Positions 24,113 to 32,213 are shown, counted from the stretch's first letter. The stretch is DNA of 34,362 nt from Fidelibacterota bacterium (GCA_947476065.1 CANJPG010000031.1:1-34362); one strand, 5' to 3'. Numbers and translations: made by a program. Notes: generated by a model not told the origin, from the letters alone.

Positions 24113-24856
24113 ATGGCCAAACCTCCGCGTCTCTATACTGATACGCCGCTGGCACCTGGTGCCGGCGTCGACGCAACCGACGAACAGGCCCATTACCTGT
24201 TACATGTCATGCGTTTGACCGCTGGGTCGCAGGTTTTGCTGTTCAACGGGCGCGACGGAGAATGGCGGGCCAGCGTCACGATCCCGGCCAAGCGCCGCGT
24301 ACACTTTGAGCTGGCGGCGCAAACGCGCGCGCAGCAGGCCGAGCCCGACCTGTGGCTTGCCTTCGCGCCGATCAAACGCGTCGAGGTCCTGGCCGAGAAG
24401 GCGTCCGAACTCGGGGTGTCAGCCTTGCTGCCGGTCTTTACGCGCCACACCGATGTCACGCGCGTCAATATCGCCCGGCTCACCGCCAATGCGGTAGAAG
24501 CCGCCGAGCAATGCGAGCGTCTCACCGTGCCGCGAGTTCACGATGCCGTGAGCTTCGACGCCTTTCTCGCGGCCTGGCCGCCTTCGCGCATTCTCTATGT
24601 GCTCGACGAAACCGGCGGCGGCGTGCCCATCGCCCACGCGTTGGCCGCATGCGAACCAGGTGCGCCGTGTGGGCTTATAGCCGGACCCGAAGGCGGCTTC
24701 GCACAATCCGAGCTTGACGCCCTCAGGCAACTGCCCTTTGCTAGGTTCGTGGGGCTGGGACCGCGCATCCTGCGCGCCGAGACCGCCGTATTGGCGGCGG
24801 TGGCGTGTTGGCAGGCGCTGGTGGGAGACTGGTCCAAGAGAGACCCGACAGCCTAG
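24113..24856 (+). CDS. rsmE: 16S rRNA (uracil(1498)-N3)-methyltransferase RsmE
   Basis: A 247-residue SPOUT-class methyltransferase modifying U1498 of 16S rRNA. Visible: the N-terminal PUA-like domain (HYLLHVMRLTAGSQVLLFNG, about 27-46), the AEKASELGVSALLPVFTRHT helix-strand (about 94-113), the SAM-binding IAGPEGGFAQSEL (about 188-200) and the knot GLGPRILRAETA (about 214-225). The usual neighbour order in alphaproteobacteria is ubiA-rsmE-gshA, which is found here. Confidence 0.95.
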   Translation: MAKPPRLYTDTPLAPGAGVDATDEQAHYLLHVMRLTAGSQVLLFNGRDGEWRASVTIPAKRRVHFELAAQTRAQQAEPDLWLAFAPIKRVEVLAEKASELGVSALLPVFTRHTDVTRVNIARLTANAVEAAEQCERLTVPRVHDAVSFDAFLAAWPPSRILYVLDETGGGVPIAHALAACEPGAPCGLIAGPEGGFAQSELDALRQLPFARFVGLGPRILRAETAVLAAVACWQALVGDWSKRDPTA

Positions 24857-25011
24857 GACCTGCACGGGAAGCGTTTCGGAAAATTGTCACAAGGTATGGC
24901 TGGCGCCCAGCGCGCCGGCCCCCTATGTATCCGCAACCTTCCATAATCTTCCGCTGGGGCCGCCTGCTCCGGATACCGTATCTGTGCGATCAAAGGGGCC
25001 CGCTAGCCGTC

Positions 25012-26373
25012 ATGACGTCGTTCCGTTCCGAACAGGACGAGCCTGTTACGTCCAAGGCGCAGCTCATCGCCACGCTGGCGAATGGCTGCAAGCCCAAGGA
25101 CCAATGGCGCCTGGGCACCGAGCACGAGAAATTCGCCTTCGTCAAACCCGGCGACAAGCCGCTCACCTATGAAGGTCCGCAAGGCATCAACGCGCTGCTG
25201 ACGGGCTTGCAGCGTTTCGGCTGGGAGCCGGTCAAGGAAGGCGCCAACGTCATCTCGCTGCGTCAGGGCGGTAAGGGTACGATTTCGCTCGAGCCCGGCG
25301 GTCAGTTGGAATTGTCCGGCGCGCCGGTCGAGAATGTCCACCAGACCCATTTTGAGATCAGTGAACACCTGGCACAGGTGAAGATCGTCGGCGATGAGCT
25401 TGGCGTCGGCATGCTGGCCTTGGGCTTCACGCCCGACTGGACGCGCGAGGACATCCACTGGATGCCCAAGGGCCGCTACAAGATCATGCGCGCCTACATG
25501 CCTAAGGTCGGCACCATGGGCCTCGACATGATGCTGCGCACCTGCACGGTGCAGGTGAACCTCGACTATGCGTCCGAAGCCGACATGGTCAAGAAGCTGC
25601 GCGTCTCGCTGGCGCTGCAGCCCCTGGCGACGGCGTTGTGGGCTAACTCGCCCTTCACCGAGGGCAAGCCCAACGGCTGCCTCTCAATGCGGGGCAAGGT
25701 CTGGCAGAACACCGATCCCGCACGCACCGGCATGCTGCCCTTTGCTTTTGACGAGTGCATGAGCTTCGAGCGCTACGTCGATTACCTGCTCGACGTGCCG
25801 ATGTACTTCGTCTATCGCGACGGCTACATCGATGCTTCGGGCCAGTCGTTCCGCGATTACCTCAAGGGCAAGCTGCCGGCCTTGCCGGGCCAGATTCCAA
25901 CCGTCGCGGACTGGGTGGATCACATGTCCACCGCCTTCCCCGAAGCCCGGGTGAAGAACTACATCGAACTGCGCGGCGCCGATTCCGGGGCGCTAGATAA
26001 GCTCACCGCCTTGCCGGCATTCTGGGTCGGCCTCTTGTACGACGATCAGGCCCTTGATGCCGCCTGGGACCTGGTCAAGGCCTGGACGGCCGAGGACCGC
26101 GAGCTTCTGCGCACGCAGGCGCCGGTGCTGGGCCTAAAGGCCCGGATTGGCGGACGCAGCGTCCAGGATCTGGCTAAGGATGTGCTGGCCCTCGCGTCGT
26201 CGGGTCTTGCCCGCCGCGCGCGCCTGGAGAAAGGCCGCGATGAGTCCGCCTACCTCGCCCCCTTGCAGGAGATTGCGGCATCGGGGATAACCGCAGCAGA
26301 GCGTATGCTGGCGTTGTACAATGGTGCCTGGGGTGGAACGACCGCCCCGGCCTACGAGGCCTTCAAGTATTGA
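25012..26373 (+). CDS. gshA: Glutamate-cysteine ligase, plant/alphaproteobacterial type
   Basis: A 453-residue enzyme from the ATG at 25012; the open frame runs upstream to 24805 but overlaps rsmE and is not family-like. It makes gamma-glutamylcysteine, the first step of glutathione synthesis. The N-terminal WRLGTEHEKFAF (about 32-43), TISLEPGGQLELSG, MPKGRYKIMRAYMP, LMLRTCTVQVNLDY-like block (about 174-189) and FYVYRDGYIDASG-like block (about 265-280) are signatures of the plant-type GshA found in alphaproteobacteria. The 155-bp gap after rsmE leaves room for its own promoter. Followed at 13 bp by a chorismate mutase gene. Confidence 0.93.
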   Translation: MTSFRSEQDEPVTSKAQLIATLANGCKPKDQWRLGTEHEKFAFVKPGDKPLTYEGPQGINALLTGLQRFGWEPVKEGANVISLRQGGKGTISLEPGGQLELSGAPVENVHQTHFEISEHLAQVKIVGDELGVGMLALGFTPDWTREDIHWMPKGRYKIMRAYMPKVGTMGLDMMLRTCTVQVNLDYASEADMVKKLRVSLALQPLATALWANSPFTEGKPNGCLSMRGKVWQNTDPARTGMLPFAFDECMSFERYVDYLLDVPMYFVYRDGYIDASGQSFRDYLKGKLPALPGQIPTVADWVDHMSTAFPEARVKNYIELRGADSGALDKLTALPAFWVGLLYDDQALDAAWDLVKAWTAEDRELLRTQAPVLGLKARIGGRSVQDLAKDVLALASSGLARRARLEKGRDESAYLAPLQEIAASGITAAERMLALYNGAWGGTTAPAYEAFKY

Positions 26374-26386
26374 GTGCGGGGGATCC

Positions 26387-26785
26387 GTGGCGGCAAAATC
26401 CAAGAGCAGGGCGAAAGCTAAGCCAAAGACCAAGCCCCAGGCAAAGTCCAAGGCCAAGCGCGTCACGAAACGCGCCGCCAAGGAGTCTGATTGGCGCATG
26501 CCGGTCAACAGCCTTGCCGATGTGCGCGCCAATATCGACCGCCTTGATCGCGAGATCGTGCCGTTGTTGTGTCAGCGGCTGTGGTTTGTCACCCAGGCCG
26601 CAAATTTCAAGCCGTCGGTGGCCGGCGTGGTCGTACCCAGCCGTGTCGAAGAGATTATTGCCAAGGTGCGGGCTGCCGCCGAAAAGCTGGGCAGCCGTCC
26701 TGATACCCTGGAACGCGTCTACCGCCAGCTGATCGACGCCTTCACGGCGGACGAGCAGCGGCATTGGAAAGAACTGCACAAATAA
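26387..26785 (+). CDS. Chorismate mutase, AroQ type, with basic N-terminal tail
   Basis: A 132-residue protein from GTG 26387, chosen because GGGGGA stands just upstream and because it starts after the gshA stop; an ATG at 26498 would remove the tail. Residues 2-34 are a Lys/Ala/Pro tail with about 15 lysines or arginines. The mutase domain (about 42-132) has the type II all-helical pattern: VRANIDRLDREIVPLL with the active-site Arg48, a second basic residue in QRLWFVTQAANFK (Lys75), and SRVEEII (Arg86). It converts chorismate to prephenate; PchB-type isochorismate pyruvate-lyases share the fold and cannot be excluded. Confidence 0.8.
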   Translation: MAAKSKSRAKAKPKTKPQAKSKAKRVTKRAAKESDWRMPVNSLADVRANIDRLDREIVPLLCQRLWFVTQAANFKPSVAGVVVPSRVEEIIAKVRAAAEKLGSRPDTLERVYRQLIDAFTADEQRHWKELHK

Positions 26786-26786
26786 G

Positions 26787-27794
26787 TTGGCCGATAGTTT
26801 GGTTAAGCCGGCGAAAAAATCACGAATTACGTTGAAGGCGCGCATTGCCCGCCTTGCGCTGCGTCAACGCGGACGGGCCGTCACCCGCGCGGTGTCCAAA
26901 TCACTCTCTAGAACACTGCGGCGCTCGCTTAAGCGCCTCAGTACCAGCCGCGCCGGGACTTGGGCGCTGCCGACTATGGGCGGCCGGCAGTTCTGGTCGG
27001 ACCGGCTGATCTACGCCGGCTGGCGCATCCAGGAAAACGTCATCACCGGGCATTCGCGCCTTTTGGACGCGCGCAATATCCGCCGCGCCTGGGGCACCTT
27101 CGACCATTGCCTGGCGCGTTTCGAAGAGATGCGCGAGCGCCATCGCCTACGCCCCCACCGCACCCACGTGGTGATCATGGTGCATGGCCTGTTGAAGGCC
27201 CACGGCATGTTCAGGGGCCTGGGACGCTGGCTGGCCAAGCGCAATATCGATTCACTGGGATTTACCTACGCCAGCACGCGCCACTCGGTAGCCACCCATG
27301 CCAAGGCGCTGTGCCATGTGCTCGATCACTTCGGCGACGTGGGCGCGGTGACCTTTGTGACCTACAGCCTGGGCGCGCTGGTGGTGCGTAAGGCCCTGGC
27401 GAAGGGCAGCTGGCGTGAACGCATCGAAGTGCGCGGACTGTTCATGATCGCGCCACCCAATCGCGGCGCCCGCATGGCCGAGATCATCGCCAAGCGGGGC
27501 CCGGGGCGGTGGCTGGTGGCGCCCGTCGCTGCCGACCTGATGCCGGCCAGGGCGCGGCGTCTGCCAAAGCCCGACGTGGATTACGCAATCGTCGCCGGCG
27601 GCACGGGCAAGGCCAAAGGCTTCAACCCGTTCCTGGCCGGGGATAACGACGGCTATGTGCGGGTGGCCGAGACGCTGCTGGCGGCAGACGACGATCACCT
27701 GGTGGTACGCGCACCGCACGGCCTCTTGGTCAATCACCGCACGACCAAGAAGGCGCTCGCGCGCTTCCTCGCCGGCGTGCCGATCTCGGGCTAG
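26787..27794 (+). CDS. Alpha/beta hydrolase (lipase/esterase-like) with basic N-terminus
   Basis: A 335-residue protein whose annotated start is a TTG one base after the previous stop; the true start is uncertain, since no ATG occurs before residue 64. Residues 1-55 are extremely basic (KARIARLALRQRGRA, KSLSRTLRRSLKRL). The hydrolase core follows: the oxyanion strand VVIMVHGLLKAHG (about 128-140), the nucleophile elbow TYSLG with Ser194 (first Gly of GxSxG replaced by Thr), the acidic region GDNDGYVRV (Asp286 or Asp288), and candidate His311 or His317. GFTYASTRHS and IAPPNRG are usual lipase-like elements. Substrate unknown. Likely co-transcribed with the chorismate mutase gene. Confidence 0.7.
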   Translation: MADSLVKPAKKSRITLKARIARLALRQRGRAVTRAVSKSLSRTLRRSLKRLSTSRAGTWALPTMGGRQFWSDRLIYAGWRIQENVITGHSRLLDARNIRRAWGTFDHCLARFEEMRERHRLRPHRTHVVIMVHGLLKAHGMFRGLGRWLAKRNIDSLGFTYASTRHSVATHAKALCHVLDHFGDVGAVTFVTYSLGALVVRKALAKGSWRERIEVRGLFMIAPPNRGARMAEIIAKRGPGRWLVAPVAADLMPARARRLPKPDVDYAIVAGGTGKAKGFNPFLAGDNDGYVRVAETLLAADDDHLVVRAPHGLLVNHRTTKKALARFLAGVPISG

Positions 27795-27816
27795 GCTGCC
27801 GACTCGACTTCCAGCT

Positions 27817-28230
27817 TCAGATTTTTTGGGTGAGCACGGCGACCGCGCCGGCCAGACCGCCCAGCAGCAGCACCACGGATGACAGGAATGAAATCCCAAA
27901 GCCAAGCCCGCGCCTCTCGGCCGCCTTGTAGTACCTGATGGCGTAGACCACGCGGCCCACCGGCCAGAAAATGCCGACGATGGCGGCGGGCAGATCGCCC
28001 CAGGCCGAGGCGAAGAGGGCGATGGCGGGAATGAAGATCACCGCCTGCTCGAGGGTGTTCATGTGGACGCGAAAGACCCTGAGGAATTCGTCCGGTCCGG
28101 ACACCGATGGCGCCTGAACATTATGTTTTGCGCGGGCTGCGCCTACTTTCATCGCTACCCAGATGTAAACAAAAAGTGAAAACACTACGACGATGGTGGT
28201 CAGCGGATATGCGGCGATCATGGTGTTCAT
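27817..28230 (-). CDS. MAPEG family membrane protein
   Basis: A 137-residue protein with four hydrophobic helices (about 4-26, 62-77, 79-98 and 112-134). The motif FRVHMNTLEQ (about 53-62) and WPVGRVVYAIRYY-like loop (about 89-101) are those of MAPEG proteins, a family of membrane glutathione-dependent or eicosanoid-type enzymes. Bacterial members are mostly uncharacterised. Its nearness to gshA is suggestive only. It converges on the alpha/beta hydrolase with 22 bp between stops. Confidence 0.85.
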   Translation of the reverse strand: MNTMIAAYPLTTIVVVFSLFVYIWVAMKVGAARAKHNVQAPSVSGPDEFLRVFRVHMNTLEQAVIFIPAIALFASAWGDLPAAIVGIFWPVGRVVYAIRYYKAAERRGLGFGISFLSSVVLLLGGLAGAVAVLTQKI

Positions 28231-28542
28231 TCCCTTAGCTCAGGTCCCCAGACCGGCGCTGCGTGCGTGTCGCGTGCAGTACCGGCGGCTGCCATGATAT
28301 CGCCATCATCGCCCCCGCCGAAGCGCGTTCGTGGCCGCCGCTGGTGGTGTTGCGCTGTGGACGCTGAAGCACAGCGGGCAAAAAGATTTGGGTGCGGGGA
28401 CATTTTTGCTTGATTTCCCGCCCAATAGGAGTAAATGCGAACCCAGACGTTACGCGCACGTGCCTAAAGCAAGTCGCCGTTAAGCAACGACGTAAGCGTC
28501 CTTTCGTTGGTTGGACTATCTGTTTTTTGTCTGATTGATAAA
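28231..28542 (+). other. Intergenic region upstream of the ornithine decarboxylase leader
   Basis: No gene supported here. A short hairpin is possible at 28485-28509 (CAACG with CGTTG, enclosing GACG-TAAG-CGTC), and a T-run (TTTTTT) lies at about 28523-28528 just before the leader ORF. No promoter with convincing -35 and -10 elements was found by eye, although one must lie here or just upstream if the operon is transcribed from this gap. An ORF reading minus at 28235-28579 has no protein-like composition and was not called. Confidence 0.4.
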
Positions 28543-28801
28543 AGGAGGCCGTGCATGCCCCTTCTAAACCAGAGACCATTCTTGTCGCGGCACGCCGCGC
28601 CCGCCCGCGTTACAGCGGCTGTGCGTCGCTGCGCCTGCTTCATTTGCCAGTCCCACGACGACCTCGTGGAAGCCTCCAGATTTGAAGTCCTTAGGGATTG
28701 AAATCTCCTCTTCGTCGTTAAGTGGTCTGCCTGCCGGGGAACCGGCCGGGCTGGAGTGACGCCGCCGCTGAAAGCGGGCCGGCTGGGGAATTAAAGGTAA
28801 A
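28543..28801 (+). promoter_or_regulatory. Structured leader of ornithine decarboxylase (speF-type candidate)
   Basis: The leader begins with a strong ribosome site AGGAGG (28543-28548) for the upstream ORF. GGAGGC (28544-28549) is complementary to GCCTCC (28672-28677), and AGGAG (28543-28547) to CTCCT (28705-28709), so the site may be masked by either. Further stems: GCGG/CCGC (28587-28598), CAGCG/CGCTG (28613-28631), AGATTT/AAATCT (28678-28706, spanning the ORF stop), CCGGCC/GGCCGG (28742-28782) and CCGCT/AGCGG (28765-28777) just before the decarboxylase ribosome site AAAGG. An RNA motif called speF is known upstream of ornithine decarboxylase genes in alphaproteobacteria; position and gene agree, but a covariance-model match was not tested. 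Confidence 0.6.
28555..28701 (+). CDS. Leader peptide ORF upstream of ornithine decarboxylase (48 residues)
   Basis: ATG 28555 lies 6 bases after a perfect AGGAGG. The peptide is 48 residues, Arg- and Ala-rich in its first half (MPLLNQRPFLSRHAAPAR), with a cysteine-rich centre (RRCACFICQ, 25-32) and an acidic/hydrophobic end (EVLRD). It ends 100 bp before the decarboxylase start. In gammaproteobacteria the unrelated SpeFL leader peptide senses ornithine by arresting its ribosome; a comparable role here is inference. Evidence for translation is the ribosome site and its ability to pair with sequence near the ORF end. Confidence 0.55.
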   Translation: MPLLNQRPFLSRHAAPARVTAAVRRCACFICQSHDDLVEASRFEVLRD

Positions 28802-30199
28802 ATGGTCCAATTCAAAGCGCGCCAATTCGAGAAATCATTGCAGAACGACCCCGCGGAAGAGCTTTTCCGGTCGGTCGATGACGTGGCAAAGCGGCTGAAG
28901 CCCGAAGCGCCCGTGCAGTGTGTGTTCCCAGAACACGTACGCAATCAGGCGCAGCGCTTCCTTACCGGCTTTCCGGGCCAGGTTCTGTACGCCGTCAAGT
29001 GCAACCCGGGTGCAGACTTCCTGCGCCACATGCATGCCGCCGGCATCCGCCAGTTCGACGTCGCCTCGCTGGAGGAAGCGCGCCTTGTGAAAGGCCTGTT
29101 TCCGAAGGGCGTTGGCCTGCACTTCATGCACCCGGTGAAAAGCCGCGAATCCATCCGTGCGGCCTACAAGCTGGGCATTCGCACCTTCGCGCTCGATTCC
29201 GTCGGCGAGCTAATGAAGATTCTGGAAGAGACCCGCTCGGCCAAGGACCTCAATCTGTTCGTGCGCCTAGCCGTCTCGGGCAACGCGGCGGCCTATGACC
29301 TGTCCGGCAAGTTCGGCGCTGCCCCCGCGGCGGCGGCCGACCTCTTGCGCCATGTGCGCAAGGTCGCCCACAAGCTTGGCATCTGCTTCCATGTCGGCTC
29401 CCAGTGCATGGATCCGGCCGCCTACAAGGCCGCCATCCTGCGCGCGGCCGAAGTCGTCGGTAAGGCCAAGGTGAAGCTGGACGTCCTCGATGTGGGCGGC
29501 GGCTTCCCCGCGACTTATCCGAACATGACGCCGCCGCCGCTGGACGACTATATGGCCGCGATCATCGAAACCGCCCAGCCCCTGATCGCCGAAGGCGGCG
29601 TGGCCGCCGGCGCCCAGCTGTGGTGCGAGCCCGGCCGCGCCATGGTGGCCGCCGGTGCCGCCATGCTGGTGCGTGTGACCCTGCGCAAGGGCCGGCGCCT
29701 CTATATCAATGACGGCACCTACGGCAGCTTGTTCGACGCCGGCGCCCTCAATTGGCGTTTCCCGGTGCGTCTGGTGCGGCCCCTGAGCCGTTCGGGCAAG
29801 AACTCGAACACGCCCAACACGCGCCTGGCCTCCGACAAGCTGGTGCCCTTCGTGTTCTATGGCCCGACCTGCGACAACCTGGACAAGATGAAGGGCCCCT
29901 TCATGCTGCCCGAGGACACGCAGGAAGGCGACTGGATCGAGATCGGCATGCTCGGCGCTTATGGGTCCACCATGGCGACGCGCTTCAATGGCTTCCACTC
30001 CTCGGCCGCCGCGACGGTCTGGCCGGAGGCGATGCCCTTTGCCGTGGCGCCGCGCAAACGTACGGTGCTGCGCGAGGTCTCGCCTGCGTCAGGCGAGCCA
30101 ATGCAGTCGGTCCTCAGCCTCTCGGCGTCGGAAGGCGAATCGCCCGCGGAAATGTCTGCGGACAGTAACATCGCCGGCCCGGCACTCGAGCTAAAGTAA
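28802..30199 (+). CDS. PLP-dependent ornithine decarboxylase (fold type III)
   Basis: A 465-residue decarboxylase of the eukaryotic-like fold III family (ODC, or lysine/ornithine decarboxylase), producing putrescine. PLP lysine Lys66 lies in YAVKCNP; other landmarks are GSQC, the phosphate-binding VGGGFP (231-236), CEPGRAMVA (275-283) and the interface catalytic Cys357 in GPTCDNLDKM. GAYGSTMATRFNGF closes the domain. The family usually ends near 380-410 residues; here about 55 additional residues (411-465) form a Ser/Glu/Ala-rich tail. Ribosome site AAAGG precedes the ATG. The next gene, a deoxyhypusine-synthase homologue, follows 79 bp later, and together with the leader forms a polyamine operon. 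Ornithine versus lysine or diaminobutyrate preference is not settled by sequence alone. Confidence 0.88.
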   Translation: MVQFKARQFEKSLQNDPAEELFRSVDDVAKRLKPEAPVQCVFPEHVRNQAQRFLTGFPGQVLYAVKCNPGADFLRHMHAAGIRQFDVASLEEARLVKGLFPKGVGLHFMHPVKSRESIRAAYKLGIRTFALDSVGELMKILEETRSAKDLNLFVRLAVSGNAAAYDLSGKFGAAPAAAADLLRHVRKVAHKLGICFHVGSQCMDPAAYKAAILRAAEVVGKAKVKLDVLDVGGGFPATYPNMTPPPLDDYMAAIIETAQPLIAEGGVAAGAQLWCEPGRAMVAAGAAMLVRVTLRKGRRLYINDGTYGSLFDAGALNWRFPVRLVRPLSRSGKNSNTPNTRLASDKLVPFVFYGPTCDNLDKMKGPFMLPEDTQEGDWIEIGMLGAYGSTMATRFNGFHSSAAATVWPEAMPFAVAPRKRTVLREVSPASGEPMQSVLSLSASEGESPAEMSADSNIAGPALELK

Positions 30200-30278
30200 G
30201 CCGCATTTAAGCTGTTTGACCGCTCCGGCTTGACCGGGATGGTTTCCTCTGCCTTTTTCTCTGCCAACTTTCACAGGA

Positions 30279-31376
30279 ATGGACGAACGACCCATGGCCG
30301 CGCCCAAAACCAAGCCGAAAACCGCCAAGAAAGCTCCCCCCGCGAAAGCCAAGAGCAACGAGAAAGCCCTTTTGCTCTCGACGGTGGTCGAGCACATCGA
30401 CATGACCTCCTTCGACGCGCGTCCGATCATCGACGCCATGGGCAAGATGTCGTTCACATCGCGCGACACCAGCCGCGCGGCCGGCATCTTCAACATGATG
30501 CTGAATGATTCCAAGTGCTCGAACATCCTGACCCTGGCCGGGTCGACCTCGGCTGGCGGCTGCATGCAGGTTTACGTCGACATGGTGAAGTACGGCATGG
30601 TGGACGCGATCGTGTCCACCGGCGCCTCCATCGTCGACATGGATTTCTTCGAAGCCCTGGGCTTCAAACACTATCAGGGTTCGCAGTTCGTCGATGACAC
30701 GCACCTGCGCAAGAACTACGTCGACCGCATCTACGACACCTACATCGACGAAGAAGAGCTGCAGCACTGCGACAAGATCATCTGCGACATCGCCGACAAC
30801 CTGAAGCCGGGCGCCTACTCGTCGCGCGCCTTCATCAAGGAAATGGGCCGTTGGCTGAAGACCCGCAAGAACCGCAAAAAAGAATCTCTGGTCGAGACCT
30901 GCTTCGACATGGATGTGCCGATTTTCTGCCCGGCCTTCACCGATTCGTCGGCGGGTTTCGGCCTAGTGCTGCACCAGGTGAAAAATCCGAAGTCGCATAT
31001 CAATATCGATTCCATCGCCGACTTCCGCGAACTCACCGACATCAAGATCAAGGCCGGCACCACCGGCCTGATGATGATCGGCGGCGGCGTGCCTAAGAAC
31101 TTCGTGCAGGACACCGTGGTGTGCGCCGAGATTCTGGGCGTCGAAGCCGAGATGCACAAATACGCCGTGCAGATCACGGTCGCCGACGTGCGCGATGGTG
31201 CGTGTTCGTCCTCGACCCTCAAGGAAGCCAATTCCTGGGGCAAGGTGGAGACGACCTACGAGCAGATGGTGTTCGCCGAAGCCTCCAGCGTCATTCCGCT
31301 GATCGGCTCGGACGCCTATCACCGCGGCGCCTGGAAGAAGCGCAAGGCCCGCAAGTTCTCGAAGATGTTTGACTAG
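30279..31376 (+). CDS. Deoxyhypusine synthase-like protein (putative homospermidine synthase)
   Basis: A 365-residue member of the deoxyhypusine synthase family. Conserved points: NAD-binding LTLAGSTSAGG (about 85-94), the VSTGASIVDMDFFEALG region (about 112-128) and SWGKVE (319-324), in which Lys322 corresponds to the lysine forming the covalent imine intermediate with the butylamine donor. Bacteria lack the eIF5A substrate, and several bacterial homologues instead transfer the aminobutyl group to a free polyamine, such as putrescine, giving homospermidine. Its place directly after ornithine decarboxylase agrees with that. The first 30 residues are a Lys/Ala/Pro tail; an ATG at 30294 is an alternative start. 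Its stop overlaps the aldo/keto reductase stop (CTAG, 31373-31376). Confidence 0.85.
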   Translation: MDERPMAAPKTKPKTAKKAPPAKAKSNEKALLLSTVVEHIDMTSFDARPIIDAMGKMSFTSRDTSRAAGIFNMMLNDSKCSNILTLAGSTSAGGCMQVYVDMVKYGMVDAIVSTGASIVDMDFFEALGFKHYQGSQFVDDTHLRKNYVDRIYDTYIDEEELQHCDKIICDIADNLKPGAYSSRAFIKEMGRWLKTRKNRKKESLVETCFDMDVPIFCPAFTDSSAGFGLVLHQVKNPKSHINIDSIADFRELTDIKIKAGTTGLMMIGGGVPKNFVQDTVVCAEILGVEAEMHKYAVQITVADVRDGACSSSTLKEANSWGKVETTYEQMVFAEASSVIPLIGSDAYHRGAWKKRKARKFSKMFD

Positions 31377-32197
31377 AGGCTCTTGCCTTTAGACCAGGCT
31401 AAAATCTGTTCGCGGCCGCTGGCGAGATCTCCGTCGGCGGCCGCAACGTTTTCGGCCATATGCTTCGGATTGCCGGTGCCGGGGATGGCCACCGTCACGG
31501 CTGGATGCCCCAGCACGAATTTCAGCAACAACTGCGCCCATGTGCCGGCGCTGATGTCCTTGGCGAAGGGCGGCAGCGGCTGCTTGTCCAGCCGGCCCAC
31601 CAGACCGCCGCCGCCGAAAGGTAGGTTGACGATGACGGCGATGCCCCGGTCCCGGGCCAAGGGCAGCAGACGTTCCTCGGCGGCGCGGTCGTCGAGGGAA
31701 TAGTTGAGCTGTACGAAATCCAGCTTCTCGGCCTTGAGCACGGCTTCCAACTCGCGGTAGGCGCCGCTGTGGTAGTGGGTCACGCCGACATAGCGCACGC
31801 GGCCCTCGGCCTTCCAGCCCTTCAGCGTGGCGAGGTGAGTGTTCACATCCACCAGGTTATGCACCTGCATGAGGTCGAGCTTGTCGGTGCGCAAAAGCCT
31901 GAGCGACTTTTCCATTTGCGCGATACCCTGGGCTTTGCCCGAGGTCCAGACCTTGGTGGCAAGGAAAGCGTGGCCACCGAGCCCCCGGTCGGCCAATAGC
32001 GCGCCGGTGACATCTTCGGCGCGACCATACATCGGCGAGCTGTCGATCATGGCTTTGCCGGGGCCGAGCACGACGTTGAGGACTTCGCCCAAGCGGGCAC
32101 GGGTAGCGGCGTCGGTGCCGACGTCAAAGCCGCGGTAGGTGCCGAGGCCGACGATGGGCAGCATTTCGCCGCTGGAGGGAATGGCGCGCTGTTGCAT
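31373..32197 (-). CDS. Aldo/keto reductase
   Basis: A 274-residue TIM-barrel NAD(P)H oxidoreductase. The catalytic tetrad is readable: Asp52 and Tyr57 in IDSSPMYGRAE, Lys82 in LATKVW, His113 in MQVHN. The NADPH-phosphate end shows AIPGTGNPKH near the C-terminus. It reduces aldehydes or ketones; substrate unknown. The stop overlaps that of the deoxyhypusine-synthase-like gene by 4 bp and the gene is 16 bp downstream of the TrhA gene on the same strand. Confidence 0.9.
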   Translation of the reverse strand: MQQRAIPSSGEMLPIVGLGTYRGFDVGTDAATRARLGEVLNVVLGPGKAMIDSSPMYGRAEDVTGALLADRGLGGHAFLATKVWTSGKAQGIAQMEKSLRLLRTDKLDLMQVHNLVDVNTHLATLKGWKAEGRVRYVGVTHYHSGAYRELEAVLKAEKLDFVQLNYSLDDRAAEERLLPLARDRGIAVIVNLPFGGGGLVGRLDKQPLPPFAKDISAGTWAQLLLKFVLGHPAVTVAIPGTGNPKHMAENVAAADGDLASGREQILAWSKGKSL

Positions 32198-32213
32198 GCG
32201 CAGATACTACGCC

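Noticed and set aside
28235-28579. Minus-strand open frame of 114 codons upstream of the MAPEG gene
   Set aside because: No ribosome site or domain, and it lies opposite the ornithine decarboxylase leader; composition is not protein-like.
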